From contig NW_004955433.1 in NCBI RefSeq assembly GCF_000276665.1, positions 21,154,905-21,218,904 of the forward strand: 64,000 bases of DNA. Reading direction: 5' to 3'. How positions within the stretch are numbered: the first letter of the stretch is position 1; every line of letters begins with the position of its first letter. Source of the stretch: Chinchilla lanigera. Its lineage: Eukaryota > Chordata > Mammalia > Rodentia > Chinchillidae. The translations under genes and the position numbers were made by a program. This document shows, piece by piece, positions 21,350 through 33,624 of this stretch. The notes below the pieces were generated by a model. It saw only the letters and a program-made list of their open reading frames with translations, searched no databases and was not told where the DNA came from.

Positions 21350-22840
21350 GTAAAGTAACACCTATGTCAGTGAAAGATAAAAGGTCCTCGCAAATGTGTG
21401 TGAAACAGCACAGAAATCCTCGTGATAAGAATATGACCCATTTTGTGAGACTATTCATTGGGCGGAGGCACAGTGACTCAGAATAACTGCACACTTCTGC
21501 TCTGAAAAAAGGGAAAATGCTAAACTCAGTTTCACCAGCCAAGGAACGCAAGCACATAAGCAGCTTTATAGGGGAATTTAATTGACATACTGGATGCAAA
21601 ATTTTTGGGAAACTAAGGAGCACAGAGTGTCATGAGGTCGTTGGGATAGTAGCTATAACTGGAACGTGCCAGCACCCTTGGAATGAAGATATAAAGATTG
21701 TGTCCTACTTCCCAGGATATGCTTCACTTAGTGGACTCCTGAAACCTCAGAGGTAGATCTCTCCCATCAATGGTGCCGATCAAATCAGGCACAGAAGGAG
21801 AAAAATAGACTGGCCTCTTCCCCTATTCTCTAATACCCTGCCAGAGAAAATCATCCCTAAACTTGCACAAGAAGGGGGCTTAGCAGATGTAATTGTCAGT
21901 GGTCAGAGAAAAGCAAAGGGAAAATGAATAGAGCAGACTTGAAGAAAAACAGCCATGTGACCAGCCCACTAGTGAAGGAAAATTCATTATAATCAAGGGG
22001 TAAGATGTGAATGAATTCCTGCAGGAGCTAATGGGGCTGCACGTCTGAAACATGACATGGCAGTGGGGGAAAGGGATTGTCCCCACGACACCTCGCAAGT
22101 GAAGGAATAAAATTGCCCGATACCCACCCTGTGCATAGTCTTTGCCCACTTGGTGCAGGCAGAAGTCAGTCCAGAAGGACAAATTAAGTTCATAACATTA
22201 AATCCTTCTATTAAATTATAGTTGCTAGTATCTCCCTGCCTGTGGATGCACTGAGACCTGGTAGTGTCTACTGGTCTATTGCCTCTTTCTTTTCAGTCTT
22301 CAATCTTCATAGCATAGATAAAGACACACATTTGGCAGAGCACCCAGGAAAATCAATTAGTCCATTTATGATATATTTAAATATGTTGAATAAACAAGTG
22401 TATGTCTTCTAGGAAGCCTATTGCACTTGAATCTCAGAAGTGCTTATTAATAATTTTTCAGTTAATATCTACTTGAAATACTCTAAATTAACATTTCAAA
22501 ATAAAGCTGAGTCCAAAGGGCATGGGACTGGCAGAGGGATGATGAGGAGAGAGGCTGTCTCTCAACATTCAATTAGAAAGTTGAGGTCTACGGAGAGTTG
22601 ATTTTGGCATCTCCACCGGAAGCTTATGTTTGGATAGCTGTCTAATTTTAAACTATGCCTGATATTGCCCAGAACTTGGTAAGATACACTAAATTAGCAT
22701 GATATTGTTGGAAAGAAACCTACCTGGGTGAAGGGTCAGAAGACATACTTGCATTCATTAGCGATGAAACATACCAGTATCATCTCACATTGCTGAGGCC
22801 TGGAAATAAGCAGTGGTAGTAGAAGCAGGTGAGGTGTTAT
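21350..22840. other. No recognisable gene; unassigned
   Basis: Open frames up to 100 codons on both strands show no recognisable domain. No repeat family is assigned. Confidence 0.45.
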
Positions 22841-22856
22841 AGAAAGCAAAGACCTA

Positions 22857-22919
22857 CAAGCGCAAGGTTGTGAGTTCGGTTCCCGGTACCGGAGAAAAAC
22901 CAAAAAAAAAAAAAAAAAA
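22857..22919 (+). repeat. 5'-truncated ID SINE with TSD
   Basis: Only the 3' half is present: ACAAGCGCAAGGTTGTGAGT, TCGGTTCCCGGTACCGGAG, AAAAACC and an A run. A long TSD, AGAAAGCAAAGACCTA, flanks it at 22841-22856 and 22920-22935, so the truncation happened at insertion and not by later decay. Confidence 0.95.
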
Positions 22920-23184
22920 AGAAAGCAAAGACCTAGAATCCTACACAAGGATGGACATTGAGTCTGCCTTCTCTGTCTCCACAAACTCAAAGATACATTC
23001 AGGAGACCTAGAGAATGTACATTAAAATGTGGAATGTGCTGCCAGAAGTTATCAAATAACCTTGATTATATCAAGCACGTCTTGCCTCCTCCTTAAGAAT
23101 AACTTTATAGGTGGTCAACAAATCTTACCACAGAACTGCTTACATTCCAACTTCAAGCAAATATGCGTACACATTCCACGTCCC

Positions 23185-23345
23185 TACTACGTGACCTTGA
23201 TAAGCTACAATACAGCATTAAGCCTCTGTTTCTTTGTCATAAAAATGGAAAAATAATAATCCCAATCTCAACGCCGTGTGGAGGAAATGAGGAGAAAAGG
23301 CAGTAAAGCATTAACTCTGTCAGTAGAGCAACTAACGCAAAGCCA
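23185..23345 (+). repeat. MIR SINE fragment
   Basis: TACGTGACCTTGATAAGCTA, GCCTCTGTTTCTTTGTCATA, AAAATGGAAAAATAATAATC and GTGTGGAGGAAATGAGGAGA follow MIR order. Confidence 0.75.
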
Positions 23346-23349
23346 AAAT

Positions 23350-25610
23350 TAATCAGCTGTAGATAACTTCACAATTGTGAATTATTAACGTTTCGATCAA
23401 TACGGTTATCTATGATCATGACACAGTCCTTGTCCTCCTAATCATCTCCTGATTGCGTGATACTTTCACCTGCACAGCATTTCTATATTCTTGGAGGTTC
23501 CCAGGTCTGATACATAAAATATGACCAGTCCTTTATTGCAGCCATCTTCACAAAGACCCAGGGTAAGAAATGCTGGCGCAATCCTACAGGTGAAAGCTGG
23601 AGACAGTGAGGACTACACAAAGGTAAACAGGTAAATTGGTGCCCTAGAAAAATTTATGAGAAAGATGGTAAGAGCAGTGGCTGTATCTTTCACTTTCAGA
23701 TTGATAGAAATTCCCTATTATTTGAAGTTCTCCTTATGTCAAAAAAACAAAAACAAAAACAAAACAAACAAACAAAAACAACCTACCAATGCACCAAGGA
23801 AGGTTTCCTATCAAAAAGCACATGGGGTTACAGCTATTGAGAAAACAGGGACACTTGGAATTGATTGTAAAAGTGGGGTAAAAGGAATCATGGGAACTTA
23901 GAACACTAAAAGCATCTACTATAGCAATACTACTAATATTAACATTAGAGCAGGATTACCATGAACATAGTACACTGCCCTTTGTACATTCATCATAAGC
24001 TCATTTGCTTGGCTAAGGATTATTAGTTCCAGTGGTAGTGGTGAACATATTACTTAATGTATGCATAAGTGCATACACTTACAGATGGAAATAACTTTGA
24101 GTTTTTATTTAACAGTTCATTGCATGATTGGTTTAACCATAAAAGTGGAATATTTACAAATTGTACAAATTTATCTGTGCTATAGTGCATCTTAAGTAAG
24201 GAAATTTTTGATTAAATTTAATTTGTTTTAAATATTTAATCCCTTTACAATCAAAGAGCATCAATCCCTGGAAGTTTTCAAGGATGGTTTCCACAGGAAA
24301 ATCCCAAAGGAACTAATGCTTGTCATTTTCTGGACTGGAAACGCACCAATTTTCTAACATTATAGAGCATATTACTTATGATGATACTCCAAGTAAGAAC
24401 TTTTTCTCATGAGGATCACTGCCACTGTTTTTGCAATGACATACGTAAACAACTGAATAAAAAATACTCTGGCTTCTGCCGTAGATTCCTGTCTCGATAG
24501 CCCCTGTTGATCAATTGAATCTCTCACAGCAATAAAAATAGACCTCCCGGTTCCCCATTCATCTTTTCTTAGAGTGAAGAAAGAGTTGAGAAAAAACTAT
24601 ATTCTTGATATCCATTAATGATGACGTGCTAATCAAGCAAACTACAGTAAATGGGGACATATAAAGCTCTAGTACCCTTCAGCTTCATCACCTTCCTCTA
24701 TGGGAAAAGAGAATCAGGCAGTGGGATCCTCTCCTTGATTACTGGGACCCTGGCATGTCTTTATTTTCATCTGAATTGAGATAGTTTGGATGCCCAGATA
24801 CCGCTAAGCTTGTTTTAAAAATGTCACTGAGCTGCTGTCATGATGGTCATTTTATTACCATGATTTATAAGCAAATTATCCATAGAAATGGCTCTGGTTT
24901 TAATCTTGTCCCCCTCCAGGAAATGGCCTGTTTTCACTGGTTTGTTTCAAAAATAGGTCCAGACACCCTAATAATTTACAACTGTTGGCAAATGCTTTAC
25001 TACAAATGATATCCATCCTCCAGGAAGAATTAGTTAACTTTTAATAACGTTACACTCAGGATGTGTATTCTGCCCACTCCCTCAATCTTATTTCATGTTC
25101 CTTCTTCTAGGGCATCCAACATCTCTTAACTTTCTATCTTGTTTGCCTCTAATTGTGTTTCAAGAAGGAAGCAGTCAACAGATTGTCTCCATTATGTTCT
25201 ACATATGGGAATCAGTCTTTGATGTTTCAGAGCAAAATGATCTCCAGTGCAGAATGGAGGAAGACATAGTTTCCTGTCTTGTGATTCCATATGAGGAAGG
25301 TGGAGCGCCTGGAATCAATCTTACTATGTTACTGTCAGTGTATTGAATCTTGTCTCTATGTATCTAACTTTCCTCTATTCTTCCTAGTTCTCAAAACAAT
25401 ATTTCAACAAAAGAATGTTTCCTGCTCCCAGGTATGCAAGGATTAAATTGATCGTATGATATAATTAAATAAGGAGATTAAAATTCCAAATAGGCTTTTA
25501 GGATACAAGATTTCACTTACTTTCAGCAGTCCTGTATTTCCTAAATTCATTTCTTAGGGCATGAGTACTACATGATCTACATCCCTCCTCCACACCACCC
25601 TCAATTGAGG
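23350..25610. other. No recognisable gene; unassigned
   Basis: An AAAC-rich run lies at 23740-23775. Nothing else is recognised, and the 81-83 codon open frames have no domain I know. Confidence 0.5.
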
Positions 25611-25712
25611 AAAGAAAGAAAAAAACAGGATGGAAGGAAAGAAGGAAAGGAGGGAGGAAAGAAGGGAGGATGGAAGGAAAAAGAAAGAGAGAGAGAAAGA
25701 GAAAGAAGAAAG

Positions 25713-25767
<55 letters not shown>

Positions 25768-25768
25768 A
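25611..25768 (+). repeat. Polypurine (GAAA)n/(GGAA)n repeat before the gap
   Basis: A long purine-only strand of GGAAA, GGAGG and GAAA units passes into pure GAAA. Open frames with Lys-Glu-Arg repeats come from this. Confidence 0.97.
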
Positions 25769-25868
25769 NNNNNNNNNNNNNNNNNNNNNNNNNNNNNNNN
25801 NNNNNNNNNNNNNNNNNNNNNNNNNNNNNNNNNNNNNNNNNNNNNNNNNNNNNNNNNNNNNNNNNNNN
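25769..25868. other. Assembly gap, 100 N
   Basis: Exactly 100 N inside a (GAAA)n repeat, so the true repeat length is unknown. Confidence 0.98.
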
Positions 25869-25931
<63 letters not shown>

Positions 25932-25938
25932 AAAAGAA
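25869..25938 (+). repeat. (GAAA)n after the gap
   Basis: Pure GAAA units continue the repeat on the far side of the gap. Confidence 0.97.
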
Positions 25939-26329
25939 GTAGCTTTCAGAATTCATTTTATACACTATTCTGAAAGTTCTGGGAGGCTCAATTTTCTACA
26001 GGTTGTTTAACTGATATTTTCATAAAACTTACTCGTGAAATATGTATTTGATTAACATTTACTAATAGAACTCTATGGATAAGGTTTTGGTAAAAGCTGT
26101 ACTACTTTTTATCCCAATATTTAAATTTATATATATTTTTCTTTTTATAAATTTATTGACATGTTCAGGACTTTGATGATGTGGTAATTTTGTATCAATA
26201 ATATCTATAAATTTTACCATTTCTTCCTTTGTTCTCAAATACCCTTCTTTGCCTCCTCTCTGGTTCCATGTCTTGCTGAGCTCCCTACTTTTTATGTCTT
26301 GTGATCACCATCATCACTTTGTTCTTTAT

Positions 26330-26480
26330 CATTGTCATGACCTTTAGCCAAGCACTAATAGCATGAGAGAGTCCATCTTCACTCATTTAATCCCAATTAT
26401 TCAGATCAGAGAGATTAAACGTCTTGTCTAAAATCAAGGAGCTGAAATGTGCCTGATCACAGAGTCAACTCCCACAGTTC
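26330..26480 (-). repeat. MIR-like relic
   Basis: TCACTCATTTAATCCCAATT, ATCAGAGAGATTAAACGTCT and TGTCTAAAATCAAGGAGCTG match reverse MIR order ('ctcatttaatcctcac', 'gagaggttaagtaacttgcccaaggtcac'). Confidence 0.6.
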
Positions 26481-26509
26481 ACTTTGAATTTTGACCAGGA
26501 AAGTTTGCT

Positions 26510-26640
26510 TTGGCATTATCTCAGCCAATTTTATCCTTTGAAAATGGAAAACTGAGGCTGGGGATTTAAGAGACAAGTCTGAAGCTTCAGAGTGAAATAA
26601 TGCAGAGCAAGGATTAGAACCCAGGCTTTCTGCTCCCCCG
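26510..26640 (-). repeat. MIR SINE fragment
   Basis: AATTTTATCCTTTGAAAATG, GAAAACTGAGGCTGGGGATT and GATTAGAACCCAGGCTTTCT are the reverse MIR core and 5' end. The words GGCTGGGGATTT imitate an ID start but the rest does not. Confidence 0.7.
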
Positions 26641-26644
26641 ACCA

Positions 26645-27940
26645 GAGATGTTTCCTGAAGGACCAGTGTGCTATTTCTGGCAACACATCAGAACAATTTT
26701 CCACCACTCCTCCTCATTTTAGGAGTTCAAATATATGTGAATCAGGTCATACAGCATGCAATATGCTCAGAAGCTTATGCATTTCATAACTAAATAGAAG
26801 CTCCACTTTTAATTAACTAACATTGATTAGCATATCAGTTACTAAAACTCATTACAAACAAATTGGAACAAAAATCTGACCATATGAGCATGAAATAAAC
26901 ACTATTAAATTTCTATTTAGATAGTGATTCAACTAAACTGCTGGTTCTAGTATCAAAAAAAGCAAAATTCTCCTTTGGTATAATTTAGCTTGGAATCAAT
27001 AAGAAAAGCTGCCTCTAATTTCTCTTTATATTTTTTTCATCTTTGTGGATGTTTTAATCACCTCAATGGTCACTAAATAATGCCAAGAACCCTAAATTCA
27101 GCTATAAAATTTTGTCAGACATAAGAAATAATTTACATTTTAGCATCTGAATATTTGCCAAGTTTAAAAATCCAGTTATTACGTGGTATTATAGCTATAT
27201 ATCTTGAAAGCCAATAGACAATTTGGTGCAGTGTCTAACTGCTTCCTACCTTAAGTAGAAAAGGTTAACTTTGGGCCAATAAAAACAGGAGCCATGAGCT
27301 TCCATTTGTATGTAGAAGCTACTTCATTGACCTCATAGCAGTAGAAAGTAGAATATTGGTTATCACATCATGGGGTGTGTGTGCAAAGAAGATGGTTAAT
27401 ATGTTCAAAGGTACATTTGGAAAGGAGCAATACTTGTAACAGTCTCTACTATAGAAGAATAACTTGTTGACATTTAATTGCATTTTAAACAGCTAGTAGA
27501 GAGGATTTTCATGTTCTAGGTATAAAGAAATTATAAATGTTTGGAGCAATGAATAAGGCAATTACCCTGATCTAATCATTACCCATTGTGTATATGTACT
27601 GAACTGCCACACTGTAACCCACATATGTACAATTATGGGCTGATAATTACATTTCTAAAGAAAATCCAAAGGTAGAAAACCACCACATTTCAATACTTGC
27701 AAGATATAAGATTTCTTTTAGAAAGAAAAAATAGAATGTAGTCATGTTCTTTGTTTTATTAGGAAAAAGAGATATAGACAACTATGACCTAAATTGAGAT
27801 ATAGTTATTTTCATTTACTACTATTCCATTATTTTAGAGATTAAGTGTGCTTTATAGATATAGTAATTTTCTCCAGTTTCCCAAGCTTATTGGTGGGTTA
27901 ATACTAGTTCCTATTACTGGTGAGCAGTAAAAGGGCCAGA
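26645..27940. other. No recognisable gene; unassigned, AT-rich
   Basis: No coding signal or repeat family recognised. Confidence 0.5.
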
Positions 27941-27946
27941 AAATGC

Positions 27947-28353
27947 TGTCTGTCTTAGTTACTTTTCTTATGGCTGAGAAAAAATAATGAACACCCAAAG
28001 TTAAAGAAAGAAAAGTTTATTTAGCTCTTAGTTTGTAGACATTAGCACCCATAACTGGCTTACTTCAAGTCAGGGTGGCGTGGCAGATAGGCATTGCAGA
28101 GGAGAAATAGTTCATGGTGGGTGGAAGGTAGCAAAATAAGTAAGGGATCACCAGAGCTTTTTCTATCTATTAAATTACATCCACAGTACTCAAGGTGCGT
28201 AACACTCACACCCTTAATCCTAGTTCCCTTGATACTGGCATTGCACCAGGAATACATCCTAGAGTCACACATTCTAGATCCAGCCACTTCTGTAAAACCC
28301 CCACCTATGACCGGATGAGGCTTTGAAGGGACATCTAGACACAAGCCGTAACA
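27947..28353 (-). mobile_element. MaLR-type solo LTR, minus strand
   Basis: In reverse it starts with TGTTACGGCTTGTGTCTAGA, then TGTCCCTTCAAAGCCTCATC, and near its 3' end has TACAAACTAAGAGCTAAATA followed by AACTTTTCTTTC. This is the same LTR plan as 58.4-58.8 kb. No internal region adjoins. The 101-codon minus-strand frame lies inside it and is not a gene. Confidence 0.8.
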
Positions 28354-28846
28354 TTGCCCAAACATTCAGATGATTACCACTTAAAAATATACTATAGGAT
28401 TCAAAAACAAACATGTCACACTGTGACAATCAAAATGTGACATATTTTGCTTGCTAAAACATATGGTGGGATACAGTAAAGGAAATAGGAAAGTGGTCCC
28501 TTAGTATTCAGGGAGACCTGGCTCTATGACCTTCTACAGATTTCAAAAACCATGGGTTCTGAACATCTTTCTACAAAATGGTACATGGTGGTATTTGACT
28601 TACACACATCATATCATATTGTTAAACCAAGTCTAGATCACTTATAATCTAATACAATGCCAGTACTATGCAAATTATTGTTTACTATTTAGGGCACAAT
28701 GACAAGGAAAAAATCTGTACATGTTTAGTGCAAAGAGAATTTGGCATTTTTCAAATTATTCAAGATCTACTCTTGGTTAAATCCAGTCATAGAACTCACA
28801 AATACAAAGGGCCAACTGCATTTGTGACTTAAGAGTTTAAAAGTTA

Positions 28847-28932
28847 GGGCTGGGAATACAGCTCAGTGACACAAATGCCTGCCTGACAAGCAAAAGGTCC
28901 TGTGTTCAATTCCAAGTACAACAAAATAAAAC
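28847..28932 (+). repeat. ID SINE, diverged copy with TSD
   Basis: The body GGGCTGGGAATACAGCTCAG, TGCCTGCCTGACAAGCAAAA and GTCCTGTGTTCAATTCCAAG is followed by an ACAAAATAAAAC tail. The TSD AAGAGTTTAAAAGTTA (28831-28846) and AAGAATTTAAAGGTTA (28933-28948) differ at two positions. Confidence 0.92.
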
Positions 28933-28949
28933 AAGAATTTAAAGGTTAT

Positions 28950-30290
28950 ATTTCTGTTAACTGTTCAAGCTTTGGTATGATTATTAATGTTGAGGTTTTA
29001 AATACATTCATCTTGAATTTAGAGAGAAATTACAGTTTCTTTCTTAGAATTTTTGTCTGTAAAGTAAAGGTAATTTATATTAGCTTCCTAAGATCTGGTT
29101 CACACAGTAAGCACAAAATCAAATGCCCTGTAATTTATTTTTGAATGGAAATGCTACTGTTGGGTCAGGTTTGGTACCCAGCGGGTTAGAAAAACAATAG
29201 AAAAGAGGTTATAGATATAAAGTCTAAGGGTCTTGGGTTGTGCATGCTTCTTAGAGTTGGAAACTGACATCTAAGAAAACACAAGAACATGTATTGATTC
29301 ACTGGCTATAGTTTCATTTGTGCTAATCAAGTTGTAAAAGGCACATTATTTTTAAGCTATTATAAGTAAAAATAAATCTATGATCCATCAAACAATTAGA
29401 AATTTAATTACAGATAAATATCGTTGAATAAATTGAGCTGAAAATGCAAGGCTTCAGCAACATAGATTCTTTTAAAGAGATCAAGTTAGATCAGTATATG
29501 AAAATATCCAGTGATAATTTGTGTGATTATTGCTAGTATTTTAAATCTTTGTAGTACCCAGGATCTCTATTTGTATTCATACATGTATACACAAAACTAC
29601 TCTTAGAAAGTACTAATTGCAATTGTAAAATTATTAGACACTAAGCTGAGATCTATGCCTATTTGAGTTCTCAAAACAATATTTGAGCAGAATAGCAGGT
29701 TAATATCAGTCATCTTCTTTTAGTTGAGATGACATCACATATGCAAAAGTCACATTCCTTAAACTTGCTGAAGAATGAAAACTAAAATAAGAATATACTG
29801 AAAGTCAGTTGTAATGACACAATCATTAAATCTGGCTCAACACAGTACGAGTACTTTTATATATATGGTCTAGCAATTGTCTCAGATTTTAGCTGTCATG
29901 GTGGATCTCAGACCTGCCTACTGGAGTATTGATATTAAAACAAACACACACACACATACACACACATACCACTCATCTTTCATAAAGAGCTATATGAGCT
30001 TGCACTTTAAATTATATTTGATTCCTTGGATTTTCAAATCTAAGTTTGAGAGCTGATATTGCTAGGAAGAACATCGATATTTACAGTTATCACAGTACTG
30101 GTACACAAAAGTGATCCCTATGTTTATAGTTTATTTCTCTTTCTGGTTATGTATAATTTTCATAGCTTCAATAATTAAATTTTTAAAAAATTTAGCTGTG
30201 TTTTGTTGTTTTCTATTTTTGTACTCTGTCTCTCTCAGTCTCTTTCTCCCAGTGAAATATATGGGAAATAAACCATTTAAGCACAAGATG
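28950..30290. other. No recognisable gene; unassigned, AT-rich
   Basis: A short CA repeat lies at 29942-29970. Nothing else is recognised. Confidence 0.5.
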
Positions 30291-30293
30291 TTA

Positions 30294-30505
30294 AAGGCTT
30301 AGCATTTATTGAGAACTCATGATGTTCCAGATGAGGAAAAAATTGATATTCTCATGATTTCCCTTAATTTTCATAATCAGTCAGATGGATGTAATTTTCG
30401 TTGCTTGACAGATAAGGAAACTGAGACCCAGAGAGACTATCATGATGAGACTGGTGGTACAATTTTGAGTTCTGAACATGAGTTTTAACAGTTATAAAAC
30501 TCAGT
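30294..30505 (-). repeat. MIR SINE
   Basis: TTAGCATTTATTGAGAACTC, GATGTTCCAGATGAGG, GACAGATAAGGAAACTGAGA, CCCAGAGAGACTATCATGAT and ATTTTGAGTTCTGAACATG are in reverse MIR order. One of the clearer MIRs in the window. Confidence 0.85.
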
Positions 30506-31017
30506 CTTTCCACATCAGCTCTTTTGGATACCAGGGAGTCTTAACTCCCTTTTCTCTTTAACTTGAGAGTCATGTAGAAGGTCTGGCTAGATTTTATCAT
30601 ACAAGGCTTCAGTGAAGGTCTATTAATATCGACTAAATAGGATGAAGTCACAGAAATAAATCATCACTAAAATTTGTATTTTTAGTGAAGTTAGTGAGAA
30701 ATCAGGTTAATGTTAAATCCCTGAGGTTGCCGTTAGTGCACTGGTAGTTATTTTGTAACACAGTCAGGACCTTCCTTTCTAATTTCTTTGTCCTTTCTTC
30801 CATACAAAGCATCAAGCCTATTGTGACAATCCAACATAATTTGATGATGTCTATTCCTTCCTTGTGTTGATTTGGGGATATCTTTACAAGGGAGAACAAT
30901 ATAATACAGGACATATATTTTATAAGATTATTTATAATAGTCAACCGAAGAACGATAGATAAGAAAGTGCAGGAAATCTGTCCACACACTGTAGACCAAG
31001 AAATCTAGCAGAAGGCT

Positions 31018-31800
31018 TGGATCCCACAATAATGTCCTACATGAGTCCAGCTGAAGACCTAGAGCTCAAAACAATGCCTCCCAAGAATCCAACGGGAGGC
31101 CTAGAGCCCATAACAATATCTCATGCAGGCTTGTTTCATGGATCTGCTGTGAAGGCCCAAAGGTCAGTGGTAGAATCTAGGAAGTCTTTGCCAGTGGGAT
31201 GAAAGATCTGTGCTAGCAGGCTGAGGGATCTGCACTGGAGCCAGGAAGCAATGCTCAAAGTAAGAACCAGAGATCCCCCAAAAGGTATCACAGCCATCCT
31301 CAGCAACAGTGAGTTTCCAAGCTTCTCCAATGGTGAAAACAGCTGAGTTCCCATCAGGAAAGCCAATGCAGCAAGCTTCTTCAGGACACTGAACTGTGCA
31401 CCTTCTTCCACTCCAGAGCCAGGAAACGAAGCTCAGAGTTAGGGCCAGAGCTCCCTCAAAATGAACTGAAGCTATTCTCAGTGCCAACAAGGCCCTGAGC
31501 TCCTTAGAGGATGAAAACAGTCAAGTTCATCAGGAAAGCCAGCATGAAAATTTCCTCCAGCAAAACCAACAGCTCCTTACAGCTTCTACCAGCTCCCAAC
31601 ACCCTCACTTCTCCTTCTCCAGTTCTGCTTCTTATGCTGCTGGCAACAATCCTCAGGTGGGCCTCCCACACCCAGCACCATGCTTACTCAGTTTAGCTGA
31701 GGGTTATAAGTTGACCACCAGTTGTCAGTACACTACATTCCTCATGACGATAATGGCCATCTTATTGGAGTTAGCTGCAGATCCCTCCCCAGGGTCCAGA
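31018..31800. repeat. Unclassified tandemly repetitive block
   Basis: A 42-bp unit is repeated at 31025-31066, 31067-31108 and partly 31109-31150 (units 1 and 2 match at about 29 of 42 positions). A larger duplication follows: about 31210-31380 aligns with about 31400-31550 (shared words GAGCCAGGAA, CCAGAGATCCCCC/CCAGAGCTCCCTC, GATGAAAACAG/GGTGAAAACAG, CATCAGGAAAGCCA). The block is less AT-rich than its flanks and open for 108 codons on minus. I do not recognise the family; an LTR or a relic of an expanded repeat are both possible. Confidence 0.6.
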
Positions 31801-32420
31801 GAATCTTGAACACATCAGCAAACATAGATTGGAAATTTTTCTTTCATATCATAATGTTTTGCAATTTCCTGTCATTCGAAAACTGAATTTCCTGCTATAG
31901 TAGCAGATTTAGTGTTTATTGTCAACACAATCAACACATTGGATGGTAACCTTTGAGAGATAAGACTTTATTTTGGGAAGTACTGTAAGTGCCATACAAA
32001 CTGGTGAATTAATCGTAGTACACATGCAAACACACACACACATGCACACTTGCACAAAGAGAGAAAAAATGCATTCTTCTTTACTGATGCCACTTGATGT
32101 GTCCTAGGTTCAACCATGCTAAAAATTCTTTAAGCAATAAAACTTTTCTGGGACTCATTAAAATTGTAATATGAATGCATGGAAAGTATATCTTTGCACA
32201 TAGGATTTTCTTCTATTCCTAGAATAATTTTGAATACTTGCAAAGTCAGTATAATTACACAGAAGGCATATATGAATGTAGGATCTATGATTATCCACAA
32301 ATTTTACAGATTTCTAAACAACATGCATGCTGATCTTTATGTGGCAGCACGGAAGGGGAAATTTATCTGTTACCATGAGATGAGAAGATGGGACCAGTTA
32401 ATCATCTGAAGAACCAAAGA
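31801..32420. other. No recognisable gene; unassigned
   Basis: A CA-rich tract lies at about 32020-32056. Nothing else is recognised. Confidence 0.5.
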
Positions 32421-32424
32421 GTGG

Positions 32425-32518
32425 AGGAACCAGCTCAGCTCCCCTGTAAGGACTCGGGGGGTTTATCGCATGTGTTCTTAAAGAGTTCAGTGATATCTCT
32501 ATTGGCTTTGGCTCATTC
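32425..32518 (+). repeat. Diverged direct repeat, left copy (L2-like), first part
   Basis: CCAGCTCAGCTCCCCTGTAA, GGACTCGGGG and GCATGTGTTCTTAAAGAGTT pair with CAACTCAGCTCTCCTGTAAG and CATATGTTCTTAAAACTTCA at 34464-34525. It is interrupted by an ID SINE and resumes at about 32605. Confidence 0.6.
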
Positions 32519-32520
32519 TG

Positions 32521-32608
32521 GTTTTTGTTTTTTTGTTTTTTTGTTTGTTTGTTTGTTTGTTTGTTTTCCAGTACCGGGGATCGAACTCACCACCTTGCGC
32601 TTTCTCTT
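32521..32608 (-). repeat. ID SINE, 5'-truncated, second subfamily, minus strand
   Basis: A (GTTT)n/T-rich left end, TTCCAGTACCGGGGATCGAA and CTCACCACCTTGCGCTT are followed at once by unrelated sequence. The half that would carry the A box is missing. The AAAC-type tail groups it with the copies at 9.6 and 34.1 kb. Confidence 0.85.
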
Positions 32609-32755
32609 GAACACCACATGCCTTGCCATGCCTTCCTGGTCATCACTGAACTCAATTACCTCTACCTCTTCTTTCTTTTTTAATATCTGTGTAATCTTGC
32701 ATGGAAGAAAGAGTTGAATGTACTGACTACAAGCTTTGAACAACTCACAGTTTAT
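32609..32755 (+). repeat. Diverged direct repeat, left copy, second part
   Basis: GAACACCACATGCCTTGCCA, CATCACTGAACTCAATTACC and TACTGACTACAAGCTTTGAA pair with AAACACCACAAACCTCCCAG, CAGGCCTTAAGCTCAATTAT and TACTGACTGCAAGCTTTAAA at 34556-34695. Confidence 0.6.
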
Positions 32756-33575
32756 CCTCAGACCAATCTTCAGAACATCCTTGAGCTAATGGGCTATATT
32801 TGTTTTTGGACTGTATTTTAAAATTTTGACCTTGAGTATTCCTACTCAGCAAACATTTGCACAAATAGTTCTGCCAAATGACCATGGTTTAAATTTCAAA
32901 CTCACTTTTAGTCTTCGTTATTATGGTCTGGTATTATATTAAAAGTGAATGCTGCTTAACTCATAAATGTACTGAGAAACAAACTAATAATACACATGTG
33001 AAGGTCTTACCACAGCACCTGATAGTGGTCAGTCTAATTATAAATGACAACCCTAGTGGAAGCAGTAATAGGGTTCTGCTAGTAGTACAGACACTACCTG
33101 CTTTGTACATGATATTACCTTTCTTACATTTGTGAATAGTTGTAATACCACTGAAAGTTCTAGACAGGAAAAAAAGAGAATTTGGTTCACATTGCCCTAC
33201 AGCCTCCAGCATAAATCAGCACAATGGACCCCACAACTTAAGCATTAAATACAAAAAGAAAAAAAATACTGAGTTAGAGAAGGACCAGGTGCCCATATAT
33301 TGCTCAGTGCCAATACGCCCCCATACTAGAAACTTCTGCTAGATTGTTGGTTACAAACAGCTTTCTTCAACCAACAGTTTCAAAATCTCCTTAGAGACTG
33401 ATTTGAATTTTTATTTTAAAAAATCAAGTATATTTTCTTCTTAAGTCAATATGGTAATAAAGGGAAAGGCATTGCTTAAATGTACTAAGCATGGACCAGG
33501 GGAACTACAAGTTTTAGAGGATATTAATCAACAAATTGGAGGATGCTCCAGATAGAGCAATTGCAAAGAAGAGTT

Positions 33576-33577
<2 letters not shown>

Positions 33578-33622
<45 letters not shown>
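33578..33622 (+). repeat. (AC)n microsatellite
   Basis: A pure CA run of 45 bases. The 8-bp palindrome GCAATTGC lies on both sides (about 33557 and 33625). Confidence 0.98.

Positions 33623-33624
<2 letters not shown>

Noticed and set aside
25513..26010. Open frames of up to 150 codons across the 25.8-kb gap
   Set aside because: Translation of (GAAA)n or its complement plus N; no gene.
26552..26570. GGCTGGGGATTTAAG as an ID SINE start
   Set aside because: The following bases are reverse MIR text, with no tRNA-like A or B box.
28060..28365. 101-codon minus-strand frame
   Set aside because: It lies wholly inside a MaLR LTR and shows no gag, pol or other domain.
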